Positions 1 through 8,391 of a stretch of 64,000 nt of DNA are shown one piece after another. The notes below the pieces were generated by a model. It had not been told where the DNA came from. It did no database searches and saw only the letters and a list, made by a program, of their open reading frames with translations. The position numbers and the translations under genes were made by a program. Source of the stretch: Bacteroidales bacterium (GTDB lineage Bacteria; Bacteroidota; Bacteroidia; Bacteroidales; UBA932); the NCBI GenBank assembly GCA_017454335.1, contig JAFTDE010000033.1:44782-108781 (forward strand), given 5' to 3'. Each line of letters opens with the position of its first letter. Position 1 is the stretch's first letter.

Positions 1-1
1 T

Positions 2-508
2 TTCAGTTTCGAATTTACCGAATGGGGGCACGTCATCGCAACATACAACTTCCCGAAGGAAACCCTGGCCAACTGGTTCTTCGCGAACTCCACGCATGTC
101 GTCGATCTCGCGTTCTTCATCGGCGGCATGCCCCGGGAAATCACCTGTTACGCAAAGGATGAAAGCTCCTGGCACAAACCGGTCAACTTCGCCGGAGCGG
201 GGCTGACGGAAAAAGGAGCCCTGTTCAATTATCAGGCAAACTGGGAAGCGCCCGGCCGCTGGGCCGTCGAACTGCTCACGGCTTCTCATCGCATTTACCT
301 CAAGCCCATGGAGCAGCTCCAACTCCAGGACAAAGGCAGCGTCAAGGTATATCCCGTCGAAATCGACGATCACCTGGACAAGGAATTCAAGCCGGGACTC
401 TATCTGGAGACGCAGGCTTTCCTGGACGGAAACGACCAGAGGCTCTGCTCGCTGGATCATCAAATCAAGGCAGTCAAAGAAGTTTACACCAAAATCGTCG
501 CAGCATGA
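2..508 (+). CDS. Gfo/Idh/MocA-family oxidoreductase, C-terminal part (5' end outside window)
   Basis: The reading frame is open from the first bases of the window, so the gene starts upstream and only about 168 C-terminal residues are visible. The segment THVVDLAFFIGG followed by beta-strand-rich sequence resembles the C-terminal substrate domain of Gfo/Idh/MocA NAD(P)-dependent sugar dehydrogenases; the Rossmann part is missing. The stop overlaps the next start by 4 bases (ATGA), which places it in the same operon as the CDP-sugar genes. A role in making a nucleotide sugar or sugar acid for the surface polysaccharide is inferred from context; the substrate cannot be read. Confidence 0.6.
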   Translation, partial: FSFEFTEWGHVIATYNFPKETLANWFFANSTHVVDLAFFIGGMPREITCYAKDESSWHKPVNFAGAGLTEKGALFNYQANWEAPGRWAVELLTASHRIYLKPMEQLQLQDKGSVKVYPVEIDDHLDKEFKPGLYLETQAFLDGNDQRLCSLDHQIKAVKEVYTKIVAA

Positions 509-1302
509 AAGTCGTTCTGTTAGCCGGCGGATTCGGTTCCCGCATCTCGGAAGAATCCGTTTATAAGCCGAAGCCCATGATCGAGATCGGCGGCAAGCCC
601 ATCTTGTGGCACATCATGAAGGAATATGCCTGGTTCGGTCACAATGAGTTCATCATCTGTGCCGGATACAAGCAGGAATACATCAAGGACTGGGTCGCAG
701 ACTATTTCCTGCACAACAGCGACGTATCCTTCGATTTCAGGAATGGGAAGAATGAGATGACCGTGCTTCACAGCGAGATGGAACCGTGGAAGATCACCGT
801 GGTCGATACCGGTTACAATACGATGACCGGCGGGCGGATCAAGCGCGTACAGAAATACGTGGGAAACGAGACCTTCCTGATGACCTACGGAGACGGTGTC
901 TGCGACGTGGACATCAACAAGCTCATCGCCTTCCACCGGAGCCATGGGAAGACCGCGACGCTGACGGCGGTGAAACTGGCCCAGGACAAGGGCGTGCTGA
1001 ACATCACCAGCGACTATGCCGTCACCTCCTTCCGCGAGAAGAACAAGACGGACGGCGCCCCCATCAATGCCGGATACATGGTGTTGGAACCGGCTGTCTT
1101 CGATCTTCTGGACGGAGATGCGTGTGTTTTCGAACGGAAGCCGCTCGAGACCCTGGCCGCGCGGGGCGAACTGATGTCCTACATCCACGAAGGCTTCTGG
1201 CAGTGCATGGACAACATCCGCGAGAAAACGCTCCTGGAAAACCTGCTCAAAGCAAACGCCGCCCCGTGGAAGCGCTGGGAGAGCGAAGTCCCTAACCTGT
1301 AG
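505..1302 (+). CDS. rfbF: Glucose-1-phosphate cytidylyltransferase
   Basis: This 265-residue nucleotidyltransferase has the N-terminal signature LAGGFGSRISEES followed by KPKPMIEIGGKPI, typical of RfbF/DdhA, which makes CDP-glucose from CTP and glucose-1-phosphate. The length matches the family (about 255-265). It is the first committed enzyme of CDP-dideoxysugar synthesis and is directly followed by rfbH and rfbG. The start overlaps the upstream stop by 4 bases, implying translational coupling. Action is cytosolic. Confidence 0.93.
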   Translation: MKVVLLAGGFGSRISEESVYKPKPMIEIGGKPILWHIMKEYAWFGHNEFIICAGYKQEYIKDWVADYFLHNSDVSFDFRNGKNEMTVLHSEMEPWKITVVDTGYNTMTGGRIKRVQKYVGNETFLMTYGDGVCDVDINKLIAFHRSHGKTATLTAVKLAQDKGVLNITSDYAVTSFREKNKTDGAPINAGYMVLEPAVFDLLDGDACVFERKPLETLAARGELMSYIHEGFWQCMDNIREKTLLENLLKANAAPWKRWESEVPNL

Positions 1303-1306
1303 TGCC

Positions 1307-2650
1307 ATGGCGGACAAGGAAAAACTGAAAGCACAGATTCTCGAACTGACGCGGGAGTATTACAAGGAAGTGCATGGCCAGCCCCGGGCATTCGTCCCCG
1401 GCGAGACCAAGGTCAATTACGGCGGCCGCTATTTCGATGACGCCGAGATGGTGAACCTGGTGGATTCCGCCCTGGATTTCTGGCTGACGGCCGGCCCCTG
1501 GGCGCACAAATTCGAAACCCGTTTCGCCAAGTGGCTGGGCGTGAAGTACTGCTCGCTCTGCAACAGCGGTTCCAGCGCGAACCTGCTGGCGTTCAGCGCC
1601 CTGACCGCGCACGAACTGGGCGACAGGGCCATCCGGCGCGGCGACGAGGTCATCACCGTAGCCGCCGGCTTCCCCACGACGGTCGCCTGCATCGTGCAGT
1701 TCGGTGCGGTGCCCGTGTTCGTGGACATGAGCATCGAGGAGAGCAACATCGACACCACCCAGCTGGAAGCGGCGCTCAGTCCCCGGACCAAGGCCGTGAT
1801 GGTGGCCCACTCCCTGGGCAATCCCTTCAATCTCGAAGCCGTCGTCGCTTTCTGCCGCAGGCACGGGCTCTGGCTGGTCGAGGACAACTGCGACGCGCTG
1901 GGCTCCGAGTACTTCATCGACGGCGAATGGAAGAAGACCGGCACCATCGGCGACATCGGCACCAGCAGTTTCTATCCTCCCCACCACATGACGATGGGCG
2001 AAGGCGGTGCCGTCTATACCAACAACAGGGAACTGGACAAATACGTGAAGAGTTTCCGTGACTGGGGCCGCGACTGCTGGTGCATGGGCGGTGTCGACAA
2101 CACCTGTGGCTGCCGCTTCACCGGCCAGTTCGGCAAGCTCCCCCAGGGCTACGACCACAAGTACGTGTACAGCCATCTGGGCTACAACCTGAAGGCGACC
2201 GACATGCAGGCGGCCATCGGATGCGCCCAGCTGGACAAACTGGACTTCATCGTACAGCGCCGCCGCGAGAACTTTCAGATCCTGTACGACGGGCTGAAGG
2301 GCACCCCGGGGCTCCTGCTTCCCGAAGCGCAGCAGAACAGCCGGCCCAGCTGGTTCGGCTTCTTCATTACGGTCCGGGAAGACGCCGGGTACAGCCGGAA
2401 CGAACTGACCCGCTATCTGGAGGATCACCAGATCCAGACCCGCAACCTCTTTGCCGGGAATCTGCTGATGCATCCGGCCTTCGAGGGGTATGTGGAAGGG
2501 AAGGACTACCGCACCGTGGGCGATCTTCCCGTGACGGACAGCATCATGAGGAACTGCTTCTGGCTGGGCGTCTATCCCGGAATGACTCCGGAGAAACTGC
2601 AGTATATGACAGATACCATCAAGGCCTTCGTGGCCGCAAAAACCCGGTAG
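1307..2650 (+). CDS. rfbH: CDP-4-keto-6-deoxyglucose 3-dehydrase (E1), RfbH/DdhC/AscC type
   Basis: This 447-residue protein has the aspartate-aminotransferase-like fold of sugar dehydrases. Where aminotransferases carry the cofactor lysine, it has histidine (SFYPPHHMTMGEGG, about residues 221-234), the hallmark of PMP-dependent E1. Cysteines at about 257, 259, 267 and 269 (CWC...CGC) match the [2Fe-2S] ligand region of this enzyme. E1 removes the C3 hydroxyl of CDP-4-keto-6-deoxyglucose and needs an iron-sulfur flavin reductase (E3/AscD), which is not seen in this window. Only 4 bases separate it from rfbF. Confidence 0.93.
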   Translation: MADKEKLKAQILELTREYYKEVHGQPRAFVPGETKVNYGGRYFDDAEMVNLVDSALDFWLTAGPWAHKFETRFAKWLGVKYCSLCNSGSSANLLAFSALTAHELGDRAIRRGDEVITVAAGFPTTVACIVQFGAVPVFVDMSIEESNIDTTQLEAALSPRTKAVMVAHSLGNPFNLEAVVAFCRRHGLWLVEDNCDALGSEYFIDGEWKKTGTIGDIGTSSFYPPHHMTMGEGGAVYTNNRELDKYVKSFRDWGRDCWCMGGVDNTCGCRFTGQFGKLPQGYDHKYVYSHLGYNLKATDMQAAIGCAQLDKLDFIVQRRRENFQILYDGLKGTPGLLLPEAQQNSRPSWFGFFITVREDAGYSRNELTRYLEDHQIQTRNLFAGNLLMHPAFEGYVEGKDYRTVGDLPVTDSIMRNCFWLGVYPGMTPEKLQYMTDTIKAFVAAKTR

Positions 2651-2651
2651 C

Positions 2652-3734
2652 ATGATTGATCTGTTCAATGGCTTTTACCAGGGCAAGCGCGTCCTTGTCA
2701 CCGGCCACACCGGTTTCAAGGGCAGCTGGCTGAGCATCTGGCTGCATGAACTGGGCGCCGAAGTCGTCGGCGTCGGCCTCGATCCCTACTCCGAAAAGGA
2801 CAATTTCGTCCTTTCCGGGATCGGGAAGAAAATCCGGGCGGACATCCGGGCGGACATCCGCGACGGCGGGAAGATGAAGGAAATCTTCGCCGCCTGGCGG
2901 CCGGAGATCGTCTTCCACCTGGCCGCCCAGCCGCTGGTGCGCCTCAGCTACGAAATCCCCGTCGAGACCTACCAGACCAACGTGATGGGCACCGTCAACA
3001 TCATGGAGGCCATCCGGGCGACGGACAGCGTGCGGGTCGGCGTGATGATCACGACCGACAAGTGCTACGACAACAAGGAACAGCTGCGCGGATACCAGGA
3101 AGACGACCCGTTCGGCGGCTACGATCCGTACAGCAGCAGCAAAGGTGCCTGCGAGATCGCCATCCAGAGCTGGCGCAGGAGCTTCTTCAACCCTGCGGAT
3201 TTCGGAAAGAAGCACCACGTCAGCCTGGCGAGCGTACGTGCCGGCAACGTGATCGGCGGCGGCGACTGGGCGAAAGACCGCATCATACCGGACTGCATCC
3301 GCGCCCTGGAGGCGGGCAAGCCCATCGAGATCCGCAGCCCGAAGGCGGTCCGCCCCTGGGAGCACGTCCTGGAACCGTTGAGCGGATACCTGCTGCTGGC
3401 GCAGAAAATGTGGGAGCACCCGACGGAATACTGCGAAGGGTGGAACTTCGGTCCGGAACAGGAAAGCGTGCTGACCGTATGGGAAGTCGCATCCGCCATG
3501 ATAAAGAGCTTCGGTTATGGCGAGCTGAAGGATGTCTCCGATCCGGGAGCTCTTCATGAAGCCCGGCTGCTTATGCTGGACATCACGAAAGCCAAGACCC
3601 GTCTGGGCTGGCGGCCCCGGCTGGATGCCACACAATGCGCCCTGCTGACGTCCGACTGGTACAAGCGGTATAAGAACGAGGATGTGTACGGCATCTGTAT
3701 CGATGAAATAGAAAGGTTCACGCTATGGAAATAA
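2652..3734 (+). CDS. rfbG: CDP-glucose 4,6-dehydratase
   Basis: This 360-residue SDR enzyme starts with the NAD-binding segment VLVTGHTGFKGSWL and has the catalytic SSSK region (YDPYSSSKGACE). It converts CDP-glucose to CDP-4-keto-6-deoxyglucose, the substrate of RfbH. It follows rfbH by one base and overlaps the epimerase gene by 10 bases. A perfect 12-base tandem duplication at 2832-2855 gives the repeated residues IRADIRAD near residue 61; the frame is kept. Confidence 0.93.
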   Translation: MIDLFNGFYQGKRVLVTGHTGFKGSWLSIWLHELGAEVVGVGLDPYSEKDNFVLSGIGKKIRADIRADIRDGGKMKEIFAAWRPEIVFHLAAQPLVRLSYEIPVETYQTNVMGTVNIMEAIRATDSVRVGVMITTDKCYDNKEQLRGYQEDDPFGGYDPYSSSKGACEIAIQSWRRSFFNPADFGKKHHVSLASVRAGNVIGGGDWAKDRIIPDCIRALEAGKPIEIRSPKAVRPWEHVLEPLSGYLLLAQKMWEHPTEYCEGWNFGPEQESVLTVWEVASAMIKSFGYGELKDVSDPGALHEARLLMLDITKAKTRLGWRPRLDATQCALLTSDWYKRYKNEDVYGICIDEIERFTLWK

Positions 3735-4261
3735 TCAAGACTCCGTTCGAAGGCCTGCTGGTCCTGCAGACCGTCCATTTCCAGGACAAGCGGGGAGGAT
3801 TCCAGAAACTGTTCAACTTCGATTTCTTCCGGGAGAACGGGCTGGACTGCGATTTCAGGGAATTCTACTACTCCGTCAATTACCGGAACGTCCTGCGCGG
3901 GATGCATTTCCAGATACCGCCCTTCGACCACACGAAACTGGTCTATGTCAGCAAGGGAAGTATCCTGGACGTCGTCGTGGACATCCGGAAGTCCTCCGCG
4001 ACCTACGGGCGCTGCTTCTCCAACGTACTGGATGAACGAAAAGGCCAATACCTGTATATCCCCAAAGGATTCGCCCATGGTTTCCTGTCGCTGGAAGACG
4101 GGAGCATCGTCAATTATGCCCAGACTTCTTGCTATTCCAGGGACCATGACTGCGGGATCGATTCCCTTTCCGTCGGCTTCGACTGGGGCGTTGAAGACCC
4201 TGTCCGTTCCGGGCGGGACCTGAGCTTCGAGAAACTCGCTGACTTCAAATCACCGTTTTGA
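3725..4261 (+). CDS. dTDP-4-dehydrorhamnose 3,5-epimerase-like sugar epimerase (AscE-like)
   Basis: This 178-residue cupin-type protein has family landmarks: an N-terminal DKRGGFQKLF segment, the VLRGMHFQIPP histidine segment, and PKGFAHGFLSLED. RfbC-family enzymes epimerise C3 and/or C5 of 4-keto sugars. The neighbours make CDP-linked, not dTDP-linked, sugars, so the likely substrate is CDP-4-keto-3,6-dideoxyglucose with C5 epimerisation, as for AscE in ascarylose synthesis. That substrate is inferred from context. The start lies inside the end of rfbG. Confidence 0.85.
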   Translation: MEIIKTPFEGLLVLQTVHFQDKRGGFQKLFNFDFFRENGLDCDFREFYYSVNYRNVLRGMHFQIPPFDHTKLVYVSKGSILDVVVDIRKSSATYGRCFSNVLDERKGQYLYIPKGFAHGFLSLEDGSIVNYAQTSCYSRDHDCGIDSLSVGFDWGVEDPVRSGRDLSFEKLADFKSPF

Positions 4262-4263
4262 TC

Positions 4264-5145
4264 ATGAACATTCTGGTAAGCGGTGCCACGGGTTTTATCG
4301 GCACCCACCTGACAAGCGAATTGAGGAAACAGCACCGCCTGTTCATCCTCGGCCAGTTCGACGGGGACCCGGAGAAACTGGGGCTTCCGGGCATCACGAT
4401 GACGGACGACATCCGGTCTCTGGCGGACTATATCCGGGAGCATGAGATCGAGGGCGTCATCCACCTGGCCTCCCTGTACCTGGCAGCCCATACGCCCGAG
4501 CAGGTGAAAGACCTGGTCTCCTCCAATGTCTATTTCGGGACGGCCATCCTGGAAGCGGCCTCCCTGGCCGGATGCGTCAAATGGTTCCTCAACACCGGCA
4601 GCATCTGGCAGAACTACAATGTCAAAGGATCCGAGTACAACCCGGTCAACCTGTACGCCGCCACGAAACAGGCCTTCATCGACATGGCGAAGTATTACCG
4701 GGAGGTCTTCGGCATCCGCTTCTGCACCTTGAAGCTGTGCGACACCTATGGGCCGAACGATACGAGGAGAAAGCTGTTCAAGCTCTTCAAGGATTACTCC
4801 GAAAGCGGCGAAGTGCTGAAGATGTCCCCCGGGGAACAGAAACTGGACCTGCTGTACATCACGGACATCGTCGCCGGTTTCACCCATCTGGCGGAAATGC
4901 TGTCCGACGGCACGGAACTCGACGATGAGTATGTGCTGACTTCCGGCCGGCAGATCCCGCTCCGGGAACTGGCGGAGCTGTTCACCGAGGTGTCAGGGCG
5001 CAGGCTGAACATCGAATGGGGCGGGAGGCCGTATCGCGAACGGGAGGTCATGATTCCCTGGAAAGGCAAGCCGCTCCCGGGATGGAAAGCGCAGGTGGAC
5101 GTAGAGAAAGGCATTCAATTATTCATAGGACAAAGTGCGCAATGA
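4264..5145 (+). CDS. NAD(P)-dependent SDR sugar 4-ketoreductase (CDP-abequose synthase / AscF-like)
   Basis: This extended SDR of about 293 residues carries the Rossmann motif SGATGFIG at the N terminus and the catalytic YAATK near residue 135. The ATG at 4264 is preferred over an in-frame TTG at 4258 because it lies just past the upstream stop. Last in a CDP-sugar run, it fits the reductase that sets C4 of a 3,6-dideoxyhexose (abequose, tyvelose precursor or ascarylose); the stereochemistry cannot be told from sequence by eye. It overlaps the next gene by 4 bases. Confidence 0.8.
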   Translation: MNILVSGATGFIGTHLTSELRKQHRLFILGQFDGDPEKLGLPGITMTDDIRSLADYIREHEIEGVIHLASLYLAAHTPEQVKDLVSSNVYFGTAILEAASLAGCVKWFLNTGSIWQNYNVKGSEYNPVNLYAATKQAFIDMAKYYREVFGIRFCTLKLCDTYGPNDTRRKLFKLFKDYSESGEVLKMSPGEQKLDLLYITDIVAGFTHLAEMLSDGTELDDEYVLTSGRQIPLRELAELFTEVSGRRLNIEWGGRPYREREVMIPWKGKPLPGWKAQVDVEKGIQLFIGQSAQ

Positions 5146-6107
5146 TTGACGATTTGGTGATCATCGTTCCGACCTTCAACCGCCCTGATTATCTCAGGCG
5201 GGTGGTCCGGTATTACTCGTCATTCCCCTGCCGGGTATACATCTGTGATTCAAGCGCGGAAGACGCGGGGATCAAAAGCGACGGGAATATCATCTACCGC
5301 TGGGCTCCGGAGAAGAACTTCAACAAGAAGGTGCTGGATACGGTTGAAGAGACATCCGCGGATTTCTATGCCCTGTCCCCCGACGATGATTTCATCAAGG
5401 AGGAGACCCTGATGGAGTGCCTGACGTTCCTGAGAGACCATCCGGATCATTCCCTCGCCGGAGGGAAACAGGTCTTCTTCAAGGAAGGCCTCGGCGAAGG
5501 ATTCTACAGTACGGACGCCATGAACCGGATGCACGGGATCAATGAAATCCCCGCCGAGCCCAAAGAAGACTATGTCCGCTATTTCTGGAGCCATTACCAG
5601 AACATCCTGTGGTCGGTTTTCAGGAAAAAGGCGATCCGGGATGCGTTCGCGGCGCTGAACAGCTGCAACTATGACAACGGGAACTTTGTCGAACTGTCCC
5701 TGGGTCTGGAGAGTCTGCGGAACGGCCGGATTTACATTTCTTCCAACGCGCTGAATTTCAGGGAGATCATTACGCGGGAGCACTGGGGCTCCACCACCCC
5801 GACGATATCCCGGGACCACATGAAAAGCGAGCCGGCGCTGGCGGAAGACATCAGAAGATTCCATGACTATTATCGCGGAGATCCGTTTGCGGAATTCTGC
5901 CTGGACTGTCACCTGGACGCCGCCCCGCGGGAGAGTCTGTCGGAAAGGATGACGAAACGGATACCCGTTTCCGTCCGGAAGTCTTTTCTGTTCGCCCCGC
6001 TCAGGTTCGCCTCCCGGCTGCTGACCCGGTCAAAAAAGACTGCCGGGAAGGATCCCGTCTTCCCGGATGACGTGATGGAAGCAAAAATCGCCCAAGCCCT
6101 GAAATAG
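5142..6107 (+). CDS. Family 2-like glycosyltransferase
   Basis: This protein of 321 residues begins LVIIVPTFNRPDYLRRVV, the nucleotide-binding strand of GT-A glycosyltransferases, and has an acidic LSPDDDF segment near residue 85 that can serve as the metal/DXD site. A C-terminal extension is rich in basic residues. The ATG at 5142 overlaps the upstream stop (ATGA), so it belongs to the CDP-sugar operon and may transfer the dideoxyhexose; donor and acceptor are unknown. Confidence 0.75.
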   Translation: MIDDLVIIVPTFNRPDYLRRVVRYYSSFPCRVYICDSSAEDAGIKSDGNIIYRWAPEKNFNKKVLDTVEETSADFYALSPDDDFIKEETLMECLTFLRDHPDHSLAGGKQVFFKEGLGEGFYSTDAMNRMHGINEIPAEPKEDYVRYFWSHYQNILWSVFRKKAIRDAFAALNSCNYDNGNFVELSLGLESLRNGRIYISSNALNFREIITREHWGSTTPTISRDHMKSEPALAEDIRRFHDYYRGDPFAEFCLDCHLDAAPRESLSERMTKRIPVSVRKSFLFAPLRFASRLLTRSKKTAGKDPVFPDDVMEAKIAQALK

Positions 6108-6110
6108 CAT

Positions 6111-6962
6111 ATGAGAAAGATCATCAAGAAAATCATCCGGGGCATTGAAAGATTCCTGAAAGAGCTGTTCGGGACCTTGAAATGGCTGTTCTACTTCATC
6201 CTCAAGACCGACTGCCGGAATCACGTTCCGCACGTTGACGGAGCGGAGCGGCTGATCGTCCTCGCCACCGGCCCTTCTCTGACCGAAGCGATCGGGAAAA
6301 TCGATTTCTCATCCGCGGATGTCAGCGCGATGAATGTGTTCTTCAATTCTCCGTGGTACAGGATAATCCGCCCGCGCTACTATGTCATCGCCGACCCGCT
6401 GCTGTTTTCCAAGGAAGAATACTATGCCCCGCTCATGACCGATACGGACTGGGACATGTACCTGTTCGTGCCCTACGAATGCTGGAACGGGAACCGGCAG
6501 TTGAAACACGTCCCCAATCCGCACATCACGGTGGTTCCCTTCCAGATGGAAGTGTTTGAAGGCTTCCGCTTTATGAAGGATTTCATCTACCGGAAAGGGC
6601 TGTCGATGCCCAAGGCACAGAATGTCCTGGTCGCTTCCATTTTCACAGGCATCAACATGGGGTACAAAGAGATTCTGCTGTACGGAGCCGACCACTCCTG
6701 GACAAAGACGCTGGGCGTGAATGCCCAGAACCAGGTATGCACCGTCAATACGCATTTCCAGGACAACGCCCCGGTTACTTTCTCCCCCTTCTGGAAGAAT
6801 CCGGACACGAAGGAAGCCTATACCATGCAGGAGCTGCTGCGAGCCTTCGCCGATATGTTCGCCTCCTACCATGAAATCCGCCACTATGCCGACAAACACG
6901 GCTGCCGCATTTTGAACTGTACCCCGGATTCCCTCATCGACGCCTTCGAACGTCTTGCTTAA
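6111..6962 (+). CDS. Putative glycosyltransferase, GT42/DUF115-like
   Basis: This 283-residue protein has an N-terminal basic and hydrophobic stretch (residues about 1-35) suggesting membrane association. Next comes VLATGPSL, then a MNVFF segment, and later MGYKEILLYGADHSW. This order (GxGPSL, then a GYKEIxLxGxD segment) is reminiscent of GT42 sialyltransferases and of DUF115/MAF proteins. The similarity was judged by eye, so the activity is uncertain. It lies 3 bases after a glycosyltransferase gene in a polysaccharide operon. Confidence 0.55.
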   Translation: MRKIIKKIIRGIERFLKELFGTLKWLFYFILKTDCRNHVPHVDGAERLIVLATGPSLTEAIGKIDFSSADVSAMNVFFNSPWYRIIRPRYYVIADPLLFSKEEYYAPLMTDTDWDMYLFVPYECWNGNRQLKHVPNPHITVVPFQMEVFEGFRFMKDFIYRKGLSMPKAQNVLVASIFTGINMGYKEILLYGADHSWTKTLGVNAQNQVCTVNTHFQDNAPVTFSPFWKNPDTKEAYTMQELLRAFADMFASYHEIRHYADKHGCRILNCTPDSLIDAFERLA

Positions 6963-6975
6963 TCAACCCACGCCT

Positions 6976-7599
6976 ATGATTTCCCCCCTCCAATACCTTT
7001 TCGTCCTGCTGAACAAGTTGTCCGTGCGCGGCAGGGACAACGTCGTCGACCCGCGCGGCGCCGACATCAAGCGCTGCCGCTTCCGCATCCGCGGGAACGG
7101 CAATGAATTCCGCTGCCGCAGCCTGCTGAAGCAGTCCGCCGTCATGATCGAAGGCGACGGCAACCGTATCCTCATCGAGGCCGGGGGCGAACTGCGCAAC
7201 CTCCGCCTGTGGATCAAAGGGAACAACTGCGAAATCCGCATCGGCTCCCAGCTGATCTTCAACGGCGGGCGGATCGTCTGCGCCGGCAACGGGAACGGCG
7301 TCAGCGTCGGGAACGACTGCATGTTCGCCGAGGGAATCGAGATATGGGCCTCCGACACCCATCCCGTCTATCAGGAAGACAAGTTGATCAACCCTTCCCG
7401 GCCCGTCAGCATCGGGAACCATGTCTGGATCGGCACGAACGCCATGATACTGAAGGGCAGCCGGATCGCCGACGGCAGCATCGTCGGCATGGGCTCGCTG
7501 GTCCGGGGTGAAATCCCGGCGGACAGCATGGCCGTCGGGAATCCCGCCCGCATCGTCAAGAGCGGGGTACGCTGGGACAAATCCGCGATCGAAGCGTAA
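6976..7599 (+). CDS. Hexapeptide-repeat acyltransferase (WbbJ/LbH family)
   Basis: This protein of about 207 residues shows repeated short hydrophobic/glycine steps (ISIG-like turns such as IRGNGNEF, IEGDGNRI, VSVGNDCMF) of a left-handed beta-helix. The C-terminal signature VSIGNHVWIGTNAMILKGSRIADGS is typical of xenobiotic/WbbJ-type O-acetyltransferases; the histidine in WASDTHPVY is the likely catalytic base. Acetyl-CoA is the expected donor and a sugar of the polysaccharide the acceptor. ATG 6976 is preferred over an upstream TTG that overlaps the previous gene. It is the last gene of the plus-strand run and abuts a convergent gene. Confidence 0.82.
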   Translation: MISPLQYLFVLLNKLSVRGRDNVVDPRGADIKRCRFRIRGNGNEFRCRSLLKQSAVMIEGDGNRILIEAGGELRNLRLWIKGNNCEIRIGSQLIFNGGRIVCAGNGNGVSVGNDCMFAEGIEIWASDTHPVYQEDKLINPSRPVSIGNHVWIGTNAMILKGSRIADGSIVGMGSLVRGEIPADSMAVGNPARIVKSGVRWDKSAIEA

Positions 7600-8391
7600 T
7601 TACAGTGCTTTGTGCCGCTCGGCCAGGAAGCGCAGGAGCGGATAGGAAATAAACTTCGGCGTGTATCGCTTGAAGAATCGGACAAGACGTTTGCGGCGAA
7701 GCTGCGAACGTCTTTCTTTTTCGATGTCCACCCCGCGGGAGGCGATGATGTCGTAGAGTTCGTTGGCGGACTCGATCTGGTGGTCGAAGGTGGTTCCCCC
7801 GCGCATCTCGACATGGGCGATGTCCCGGTCGAAATGGACGAACTTCGCCCCGGAGAGGTAGAAGTGCGACAGCTGCTCGAAGTCGGCCGCATAGCGGAAG
7901 CGCGTATCGAAGGGGTGGGAGCGCAGCAGCTCCGTCCGCACGAAGGTCGCCTGGTGAGAAATGCACATCTTGTGGTTCAGGTAGGCCTGTCCGGGACGAA
8001 CCTGATACGATCCGTACTCGAAGACCTGGACGGAATTGCCATAGATCACATCCGCCTCGGGATTCAGGCCGATGAACTCGGCCACATCGCCGAGCACATC
8101 GTAGTCCGCGAAAACATCATCCGCATTCAGGAACAGCACGAAGTCCCCGCTGGCCGCCCGGATTCCCTTGTTCATGGCATCGTAGAGGCCTTTGTCGGGT
8201 TCGCTGACGAAGTGGTCGATGCGGTCGGCATAGCTCCGGATCAGCTCGGCGGCACCGTCCGTGCTGGCCCCGTCGATCACGATGTACTCCGTATTGCCGT
8301 AGGTCTGGGACAGGACGGATTCCAGGGTGCGCGCAATCACGTGCACCGTATTGTATGAGACCGTGACGACGGAGATTTTCGGCGCCTTCAT
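7600..8391 (-). CDS. Glycosyltransferase family 2
   Basis: This 263-residue protein starts ISVVTVSYNTVHVIARTLES and contains IDGASTDG, SEPDKGLYDAMNKGI and FLNADDVF, the classic GT2 nucleotide-sugar and DXD elements. It is a WcaA-like transferase. The start overlaps the stop of the upstream minus-strand gene by 4 bases, so the two form a pair. Its stop codon directly abuts the convergent acetyltransferase stop, with no room for a separate terminator. Confidence 0.9.
   Translation of the reverse strand: MKAPKISVVTVSYNTVHVIARTLESVLSQTYGNTEYIVIDGASTDGAAELIRSYADRIDHFVSEPDKGLYDAMNKGIRAASGDFVLFLNADDVFADYDVLGDVAEFIGLNPEADVIYGNSVQVFEYGSYQVRPGQAYLNHKMCISHQATFVRTELLRSHPFDTRFRYAADFEQLSHFYLSGAKFVHFDRDIAHVEMRGGTTFDHQIESANELYDIIASRGVDIEKERRSQLRRKRLVRFFKRYTPKFISYPLLRFLAERHKAL

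Noticed and set aside
1292-2668. Long open frame of 458 codons on the minus strand opposite rfbH
   Set aside because: It is the antisense shadow of rfbH, caused by GC-rich codon use; the predicted protein is low in family-like motifs while rfbH is unmistakable.
2844-2870. Possible sequencing artefact from the 12-base repeat in rfbG
   Set aside because: The frame is kept and the protein reads through normally, so there is no direct sign of an error; reported only as a small curiosity.
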